DNA of 64,000 nt from Paralvinella palmiformis (taxonomy: Eukaryota; Annelida; Polychaeta; Terebellida; Alvinellidae). The notes beneath the pieces are model-generated. The model worked only from the letters and a program-made list of their open reading frames with translations. It did not search any database and was not told the DNA's origin. Shown here piece by piece: positions 39,242 through 49,649 of the stretch. Location of the stretch: contig JAODUP010000579.1 in NCBI GenBank assembly GCA_025642065.1, forward strand, positions 267,501 to 331,500. Reading direction: 5' to 3'. Both the position numbers and the translations under genes were made by a program. The stretch's first letter is position 1, and each line of letters starts with the position of its first letter.

Positions 39242-42200
39242 ATCAGAATAAAAAAGGTCAAAAGTACAGTCTGGATCTGATATAATGTGGTGACTAGGAT
39301 TTATACATGATGGGTATGTGGGCACCATAATACAACTCGCATTGATTTTTCCATTTCAGATCATGAGAGAAATCACATCATTTTGGGAAACAAATCAATA
39401 CTTTGTTATGTTTCTTGTAAATTACACAAGACAATTGTTTTAATCCAATTTATATGATAAATTGTAACAATATGGCTAATTGAAAAGCTGGAAATGCTTT
39501 CAGTGGCAATAAATATCACATATCTTATGTTAATCTTTTAACTACCCATGAATAGTAGACCCCAGCACATGATTATTGGAGGACAATGGCTTGTGATTCA
39601 CCTTGCTGTCTTTCAATTATCTAGCATTCTGGTCATAATGTTGTGCATTCTGAATGGCATTAGAGATTTGATATAATAAGTACGAAACTAACAGCTTTAA
39701 ATTGACAGACATCAAATAGAATTTATTTTTCGATGCAGCCATATGGAATGGTTGGCAGCAATTAGGTTATCAATAATCCAATGGTCACATGGCCAGATGA
39801 AATCATCCACATGAATGTGCGTTTGTTATAATATGAATTTCAACTCAAATAAATGTCTGTCACTCTGACTTAATCAATCCTTTAACAAAGTGGTTAACAA
39901 GTGGCCATTAGTAACATTTTGAGCTCTGTGTCAACAGATAATTTGAATTTTGTATGAAATACACATTGATTTTTTTAAGCAAGTTTATCCATGATAAATC
40001 AGTGAAAATTTTAAATCCTCAGTCCCAATAATCTGGAACCAAGAACAGCTTGTTATATATGCTTCCATACTGTATGATACCACACTATAGTGGAGCCATA
40101 CTGTATATAGTTCTTACAGGAGACAATTAAATATAATTCACCAACTACTTTACATAAAAGTGTAAATAAGGGGTTTAACGCTGAATATAAAATTTACACT
40201 AAACAGATAACACAAAAATGAGCTGCTATATTTAAATAATCATGACAGTTATATCCAAAAATAATGATTAATAATATTAACCTATTATCTCAATGTGTGT
40301 GTAGATCCAAAACTAAAATATACCAATAAAATATTTGTAGGCAAAATTACTGATTTTGAAATGCTGAAAATGCCAAAAAGTAGATAGCTTTTGGCTTTTA
40401 AAAGCAAATTCTGCCTAAGCAGCATTATTGGTCATTGAATTCCTCAGTCGCCTATATTTACTGCTGTCACGTTCACAAATCATTAACAACACATCATTGT
40501 TTATATACACAGCTATAACTAGTAAGCGTACTGATTTTGTATAGTTTCTTATGATGTCAAAACATAGCTATATGATGTAAACAATCCATGATAAATCATA
40601 GGTAGAACTGTCTTAGCCAATACCAGCTCGACTAAACTAACTTCAGCCCAAAACAGGCTTTGGAAATAGCTAGTAAATAATACTTATTGCAAATAACATG
40701 TAGACACTGATGGAACAAAGATGATGAAATAATGTATCAGTTCAAGGTGACTCAGGAACAGGGAGATCACTGGTTGTTTCATGGCAGGAAATCGTCATTA
40801 TCAAAGTGGAAGTACCCCAAGCACACCATGTTGTAGCTACCAGCCTACTGGGCTGGCTTCATGTTGTAGCTATCAGCCTACTGGGCTGGCTTCATGTTGT
40901 AGCTATCAGTCTACTGGGCTGGCTTCATGTTGTAGCTATCAGTATCAGCCTAATGGGCTGCCTTCATGTTGTAGCTATCAGCCTACTGGGCTGGCTTCAT
41001 GTTGTAGCTATCAGTCTACTGGGCTGGCTTCATGTTGTAGCTATCAGCCTACTGGGCTGGCTTCATGTTGTAGCTACAAGCCTACTGGGCTGGCTTCATG
41101 TTGTAGCTACCAGCCTACTGGGCTGGCTTCATGTTGTAGCTACAAGCCTACTGGGCTGGCTTCATGTTGTAGCTACCAGCTAGGCAACGTTTTTACCTCC
41201 CTTGAGTGTTGGTAGTCCAGGTGTTTATTTTAACCAACAATAAGTAATTGGTTGAATAATGATAGATTATTATGTGGATTATGTACCTGTTATTGGCAAC
41301 TAGGTACATTATGCAATCTATTGAGAAGATGTATCATACAGGTTAACAGCATGAAATTGATAATGTATATAGTCATGTTTAAATTCAGTTAATAATTCAA
41401 GAAAATAGTAGAAAAAAGACTACTCATTTTATACATGAGTTACACCAAAGGGAAAAATATTTGCTGGACTTTATTGTTGAACAACTAAACTATTATGATC
41501 AACACTGGAAGAAATGAACAGCAACTATTGTCAACACACTGACATATCCTAATTCATAGAACATAACTGCCATCACAATTATATTTATATATCATATATT
41601 TAATATATAACCAGTATTTTCTCAAACAAGACAGAAGTAGTGTTAAGGATGGGACCAACGTTGATGTGCTGTGATGAGGACATTACTGATTATGAGTTGA
41701 GTTCTGGTTTAAAGTACTACTCTGACAAACACAAGTGACAGATGCAGACATACAACATTTGTTTGCAAAAGACGATGATGAATTAGATTGAATGTTTTGG
41801 TTAAATGTGAATAACTCTTATTTTTGCATATAATATCAAGATTCTATTTCCTACTACACTCCAGAATTCTATAATATGTTCTTTTATGGTAAATTTAACA
41901 GTGTACTAGGCTGCATATGTAACATGTACAACTTTCCCCACGTAAGAATATATCTTAGGAATCATACATGAATCAACTTGATAAGTATTTTATGAACAAT
42001 TCTTTTATAATACTGTTAATATAAATGGAGAAAGACAGAAATTGAATATTTTTCTAAGACAACTTGTTTCTATGGTAAATGAAGGTTTCCTACTTTTCTT
42101 ATACATGGGTTCAGTGGAATACCCTTTAAACGGGTCAATAAGATTATTTGTCTTATACGCAAGATCAACTTATGTAGGAGCAGGTACAGTACACAATGAT

Positions 42201-45200
42201 CACAAAAGGACCCACCTGACTTTCTCATACTCAAAGACAGAAACTGAATATTTTTCTAAGACAACTTGTTTCTATGGTAAATGAAGGTTTCCTACTTTTC
42301 TTATACATGGGTTCAGTGGAATACCCTTTAAACGGGTCAATAAGATTATTTGTCTTATACACAAGATCAACTTATGTAGGAGCAGGTACAGTACACCATG
42401 ATCACAAAAGGACCCACCTGACTTTCTCATACTCGTAGGCTGTTGTAACCGTAGCAAATGGCTCCTGTTCTGTCCAGTCCCAGAAATGGATCTCGTTGGC
42501 TAAAGCAAAAACTAGCACTTGGTCGGATGGATGGAAGGCAATCGATGCTATGCTCACACTTTTATCTGAACGCCACACCTCGCTGCCACCACCCTGAAAA
42601 AGAACCACCAAACAGGTCAGAACATAATTCAACATTTATACTCTCACGAGAAATTCTGTTACGGTTGGCCAATTTGCTGTTTTGAATTATGTTCAACAGT
42701 AATTTAAGAGCCAACAAGACAATAAACATATTAAAATAAAATCTAACCAGTCTGTGATAAATCAACTAGATGATGCAAATCAAATTAAATGTTTAAATGT
42801 TGTTGTTTTATAGCCACCCTTTGTGCACATATTAGGCTAAATGAGCCAAACCACCCTCAAAGATAATGAGATGAAATAATAGATGAAACATCCTTACAAA
42901 ATAGCCTGGCCAGAGTTTGAAACCAGATGTTATAGATCTAAGGCCAACTGTACTATTAGTTAGGTCACTGAGATGCCCTGATGCAAATCAAAGTTTTAGC
43001 TCTGTGTCTTTACGTATGCATCCACTCATACATCATGAGAACACTGACTGCTGAGCCTTTGACACCAACGCAACATTTAAAAAAAAAACATCAGTAATTT
43101 ACCAGAGAGCAGTGCATGCATGATCTGATGTCTAGGCCTTGTCAACTAATTTTCGCGAGCTTTTACACTTCGGGTCACTGCCCAGAGCAGTGAAGGGGGA
43201 GCTTCATGATTTTCAATTTAGGCTGAATTCTTGTTCTGAAAATCTCGGTTTGAACAATGATCTACTGCGTAATACAATTAGATTTCAGATAGGAAAATAC
43301 TTCTAGTGATAGATTAGTTTCTCGTTGTTCACCATATTACATTATTAAATGTTTTTATTGTGAAAAAATTAGAGTAAATACTTCTTTAGCGAAGTCCGCT
43401 AGTATCGGTTATTGCTTGAAAACTGAAATGGCTACAGACAGGCTTTGTTTACATTTTAAAACCAACTCATATTTTGCATTAATTTGCAAGAAATAATACA
43501 CAAATGTAATATATCATTGCCGGATTATTGCTCTATCAATCATTACTTTTGTGTAACACAATATGTCTCCGATTTTATGAGTATTTTTTTATCCAAATAG
43601 CACACCTGTTTGTTTATTAGAAATAGGCCATCTATGCTGGCGCATTATCACTGACGTGCACATGCACCATGAGCCTACTGCTAGACGATGCTACACGGAA
43701 AATGACCACAAATAAAACAAATCAATATTATTATAAATGGCCAAAGATGTGTACTGAAGAAACACCATGGGAAAGCTATTGCCTATACATAAACGTTCAC
43801 TACGAATAAGGCAATCCGCTTGTACACAGGAAATGTGTTCTGCGAACTACCACATAGAACTTCCAATTTAATCTATTTTGTTTACTAAATCAGTCTTCTT
43901 TGAATAGAAATATACTAAATATCACCTTATCTTTCATTTTCCTTTACTGACTGTTGGAATCATGGAGTATTATCACCAGCAATTATCGTTAAAATATCTT
44001 ACGTACACAGTGAAAAGGAACGGGGATCCAGACTGCGATTAACACGACCCCATTGTATTAGTCCTAAATCCTGCTGCCAGATGTCACTAACTTAATTGAC
44101 AAGGTCTATTGTATTGCAGGTTCTTGTAAACTAAGGTAACTAACTATTTCAACACCAGCAAAATATTCAGACCTCTATTGTGTTGTCTATTCTGAAACTG
44201 GATTATTGTTCAGATAAATAGATCACTAATGGCAGCTTTTAAACAAGATTATGGTACATTAATTGCACACCAAACAGGATCATGTTATCACTTTTTTTAC
44301 AATAAGATTTCTGGTCGAATAAAAAAATCATCTCATCATTATCATACTCACAAGCAATGTCTTTCTTAGCTAGCTAGTTGTCTGGCTGTCACTTATGACA
44401 GGCACTTTCAGGAGATGGATTAGCATATAAGTACCTAAAGGACAGTTGTCTTCACTGGTAATGGCCTAGTGTACATCAAGGAACACTAAATGTTTTATTT
44501 CGCTTCTAGGGCCCCGGAAAGACCCAAGACTCCCACCAAATATGCCAGCCATGGGCTGCCAGCCTCAATGGATAAAAAAAGATAGGCACTATCAGTTTAC
44601 AAGCTATCACACTGCTCATAAGGATAGTCGTATCCAAGAGAATTTGTGTGTATACAAGCAAAGCCATATTATAGTATAACAAGGTTGCTGTTCCCAGGAC
44701 TACCTATGCTGAACCCACATTGGATTATAAATGCAACATCTATTACAGTGATGGATTTTGACTTGGACCAAGAATTCCACCAAACAAAGAAAACTAATTT
44801 TTGACTGAATCGGACAACTTTCAAAATCAAAAAAAAATGCAGTAGATACCTTTATATTTAATAATCAGCCTGAATCAGGGCCCATCGGTTGCAGTTACAT
44901 ATGAATATGTGGATGAATATTTATTGGCACTGTGTTAAAAGTGACAAGTTCAGAGGTGGCAACAATTCAGTTTTTAAACAGGGTTACAGACTGTATATAG
45001 ATGCCAGAGGACAGATGATGTTGCTGAAGTTCTGAGTGAATTGGTTTTTGCTGCTGATATTGGGTAGTTTTAAATGCTAATGGGTGCAAATATTCTGTGT
45101 CATAAATAAAATATTCACAGAAGGTATATCTATAGAATATTTTTGAACATTTCAGTAGACATTGGTAACAATTTGTGTAAATAATTTTTTAATAAATTCA

Positions 45201-48200
45201 GCATTCTGTTATTGTTTGTATCTTAATGATATGTACATTGTGTTAAAAGTTCAGGATAATATTATGAAAATTAATAAGTTTATTGCACATTTTGTATTTT
45301 CATGGTTTGACAACCTTTAGACATTTGTGAAAACTACGCATGTTGTTGTTTTCAAACTGTGCAATCTTTAATATTGATCAAAGGGTTGTGAAATTAAATA
45401 ACCATATTCTATATATTAAAGGCTAAATAAAATATATGGACAATATTTATAATCCTTATATAATTAAGGTTTATGAAACAATTTTTGCAAGGTTTTAAAA
45501 GATTAATTTTGGGTAATGTGCCGATTTGATCGTTAGATGTGTCATGCTAGTAATGAACCGGTGTATTTAATATTGCATGTAATAATACAATGCAGTATAG
45601 AGAACACATGATGATATTTTCTAGAAGTGTAACTCCCAGGAAATTAATATATATGAGGCTTCAAAGATGGCTTTCATTTAAGTGTAAAAATGTGTAGTTT
45701 AATTTTTTTAAATAAGTACTACAAATGGTCAGTAAAAACAAATTGCTGGACCGATTTGATTCAATTAAAGTTTTTTTTACTTCAGCACTAAATCTCTTTC
45801 TTATTAGCTCAACTTTAATATCATTATACAAGTTGAATTTTTTAAATTGGGATACCTAATTATACACATAATATATCACTTAAAAAAGAGAAGCCTGTAG
45901 CCATGAATCACTCAAATGTTAGTGAATATTTGAAATACATAGCCAAATGGCTGTCTATCTCAAATTGGTTAAATTAGATAAATACACAACAGTTGAGAGT
46001 GCCATATTTATGTAGTCTGACAATGCCCTATCAAATGGATTCCCTATTAGTAATATGTTGGCACTGAAGGATTGACTGTATAATAATAAGCATGTGCTCA
46101 TTTGACTTCCAACAATGTCATAGTTGGTTATCATTCAAGAATGTTATTTTACTGGTAGTTCAATCCAATGCCTACATAATAAAATAACACACGATACACT
46201 GTACCAAACATTTACTGGCAACAGAAAACAAAAATGTAGGTCCTTAAAATACCATTGTCAAATTGACTGAAAATACTTACTTTTTAAAATCTTATTCCAC
46301 ATATGTATAAATAAATTTTATAAGCACAAAGTTTAAAAACAATTACACTCAACAATAAACAATAATAATGGCCAAAATGGTATTTATTTTACATGGCTTA
46401 GCTACCTCAAATGAAGGAGACACATATGGTGTGTAATTTATTGCTTCACCACAGGGATTAATTCTAAATAAATTTAGAATTTACAATAGATGGCATATTC
46501 AGGGGAGAAAACCTTGCCAGTTGCCTGGTTGGATGAAAAACTCCCACTATAGTGCCACGGCCGCGATTTGAACCTCCGACCTCCAGCAAAGCATGACCAT
46601 GAGTAAGAAAAGTCCCACGCTCTTACCCTCTTAGCCGTTAAGACTGATAAACTGTATTTTCCTCGTATGGAAAAAGTTTGCACTCACCCTCAGATCCCAT
46701 ATACGAACTTCTCCACCGAGACATCCAGAGGCCAGGATATCATTGGAGACTGGATGAAAGGCAACACACCATGGAGTACGTGGATGTCCAGTCAGCGTGT
46801 GGATACACTTACCAGTGGCCAGTTTTGTCACCCGTACAGCATGGTCACCATGGGTTGAAGCCATCAGTGAGCTGGATAACATAAAGTGTATAAATGGCTT
46901 AATGAAACAGTATCAGCAGTGAGTTCATACTCTTCATGGTAGTTTATTAAAAAAAACAGTATCTATTCATGGGTACTGAGCTTCAAATAGTAAGACAAAT
47001 AAACTGAATTCACCAATATTTTCTGTACCTCAAAAACTTACTTGACATATTCATGTATAAGATGAATTTATGTATAACACAAATTTTATTTATAGTCACT
47101 TCAAAGCAAATTGCATTGAACTCATGCACAAATTGATAATACTAATGTATATTTAATAATAAGCGCCCTTACTAGCATGAGCCATTCAAAGGTGCTGTAC
47201 AATCAATATGTAATATAATAATACCCCAAATAATAATGTCTGTAAAACCCTGTACCTACATACTGATTTAAAAGATAATAATTATTTATCTGTGAAAGCA
47301 CATGGGGGAGGTCTAGGGGAATATAATATCATCAGCTTGATTACCATTAATTTGCAGTGGTTTTGAGAAATACTACTAATAATAATAGTATTTTATATAG
47401 TGCCTTATTCAACTTTAATTGCTCTAGGGCGCTTTACATTGAAAACTTAATTAAAACATATTCTGAGCTCATATATAGATCAAATACATATCATACATAA
47501 TAAACTGGTTTAAAATTATAAAAATATGCCAAATGGGTTTCAAGAACCTTACAAAATATGTCTTTATTTGCTGTGAGTTTAATGTGGTTTGGCAACTCAT
47601 TCCACAGCCTGGGAGCTGATGCTCAGAAAGATTTTTCTCCGTACATTGTCGTATGGCTTTTTTGTACCCTCAAAAGTGAATAGGACTCAATACACCGAAT
47701 GTATGAAATGGGATCTTGTACAGTGATCTGAAATGTACAGGAAGCCAGTGCAGCTGGAACAAAGCTGGTGTTATATGTTCCCTTTTTCAAATGCGTGTCA
47801 CCAGATGTGCAGCACAGTTCTGCACTTGCCATAGGCAGTTTGTCAGAGATAGGAGGATATTATATAACAGTGCACTACCATGTCCTACATAAATTTAACT
47901 GTTGCTTAGCAAACATACCGACTCATTGCCATGCAACATACTAAGACTGCTATTGGATAGTACAGCACTGACTTCACCAAACTGGCCAATCAGAAGCACA
48001 TAGTAAAATGAGTGTTGTAAACAGAAGGAACTGCCACTATAGCTTAGATTGGTAAGAGCATGGGACTTTCTTACTCATGGTCATGCTGTGCTGGGGAGGT
48101 CTGAGGTTTGAACCCTTGCCATGTCCCCATTTGAGGTAGCTAGGCCACGTAAAATAAATGCCAATTACAGCCATTATTATAAGGACACAGAGTACTACTT

Positions 48201-49602
48201 TGTTTTGTTGATAAATATATCTAGCTTCCATAGAGGAATCATTAGCAAATATTCAGTTCCAACAGACAAGCAGAAAAACAAAGGCAGATCATTGATTATT
48301 AGATGCATGTCTTCAAATAATAATCTGCTGATGTACAAGTCATAAAAACAAGAGCTGTATCCTATTTTAGTATAACATAGCTGTCATAGTGTGTCTCTTT
48401 AAGGCAACATTGTGTAAATAAGTGCATCTATGTAGCTAGAACATGGCATAGCTCAATTACAACAGACACAGAATGAAATCGTGACAAATTTGCACTTGAC
48501 TAGTTAGATATGAAATATGACGCAATATAATTGTACCAGTGGGAATGTTCTGTGAAATAGGATATATCAGTGTACAAATAGCCATTGATTGGTATTTTAA
48601 TTAAGTCAAAATCAAAGGGCAAATGTAAAGGACTTACATTAAAATAACAGAGACCACTGTAAACAGGGGACAAATATCAACAGCAAATAATGCTGAAATG
48701 CAGACCAACAAGCCACGGACTACTGATAACACTGTATACTGGATATTCTTCATAAGATTTTATGATGTCAAACAGCTGATAATTTATTAGCACAAACAGG
48801 TGATAATTAGCAAACAGCAGCAACAGCATACTGCCACAAAGAGAGGACATATGAGACCAGATGACAAACAGAGATCACTTACCCATCAGGACTAAATCCC
48901 ATCAGGAATGTTGACCTTGTCTGACCAGAGAAATCACATGCCTGTGTTAATAAAAAGTGACATAATTATTATAATTCTTACAGGTTCACACATGATATAT
49001 CACAGACAGCTGTAATATAAAATGAGTAATAAAACAAAACTAATATCAAGTGAAACTGTAACACCAATAATAGTACAACATGTATGTTTTCTTTATGAAT
49101 GACCAATGACAACATACCACAACTAATAAGTAATAATAATTTATGCATTATAAAAATTAAGCTTGTATGGGTTAACAGATAGATACCCGACAATCATTTC
49201 TTGGAAGTCAGAATTTTGGCAACTGTTGGACAATTGCCAATGTTTACAGCTGGTAAACTATAGATGTGTGCCATGATCAGTGTTTCAATCATAACTAGCC
49301 TACACATACTGGCTAGCAATGGGAAATGTTTAATATATGTTCATTTCAAAACACAAACAATGCTGTTTAGATGTCATACTTATTAACAGGCGTTAAATAG
49401 CTGAGTTTTGAGTAAATTGGTGCCAAATCTGTCCTGAATTGGTAGCAGCATTCAATTGTATATGGGTTTACAGTCAGACAAATTTCAACTTTTTATAAAC
49501 TGGGCAGAGCTAGAAACTGATGTGGATTTATAGTAAGACATTTGTTAACACAGGGGCTTTAGGTTAATAAAGAATTTATTAAAATGGAAAATACAGTGTA
49601 TA

Positions 49603-49649
<47 letters not shown>

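Larger units (their letters stand above)
39127..42417 (-). other. AMBRA1: AMBRA1 intron 4
   Basis: A 3.3-kb intron with a CA microsatellite (39207-39239), a 33-bp minisatellite (40820-41180) and a 202-bp tandem duplication at its 5' end. Confidence 0.75.
42594..46687 (-). other. AMBRA1: AMBRA1 intron 3
   Basis: A 4.1-kb intron holding a SINE family A copy (42795-42975), a 972-bp TA-flanked inverted-repeat element (43135-44106), and a SINE family B copy (46383-46640) close to the exon 3 donor. The segment 44110-46380 is AT-rich with nothing recognised. Confidence 0.7.
46872..48882 (-). other. AMBRA1: AMBRA1 intron 2
   Basis: It contains a LINE/SINE-type repeat (about 47385-47830), a related short fragment in the opposite direction (about 47155-47250), and a SINE family B copy (48030-48182). 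The remainder is AT-rich. Confidence 0.65.

Noticed and set aside
40820..41180. CRISPR-like array
   Set aside because: Units are directly contiguous with no unique spacers, and the genome is eukaryotic.
40781..41215. Cys-rich repeat protein encoded by the 33-bp minisatellite
   Set aside because: Two frames are open equally, there are no splice sites or domains, and the locus is antisense inside an AMBRA1 intron.
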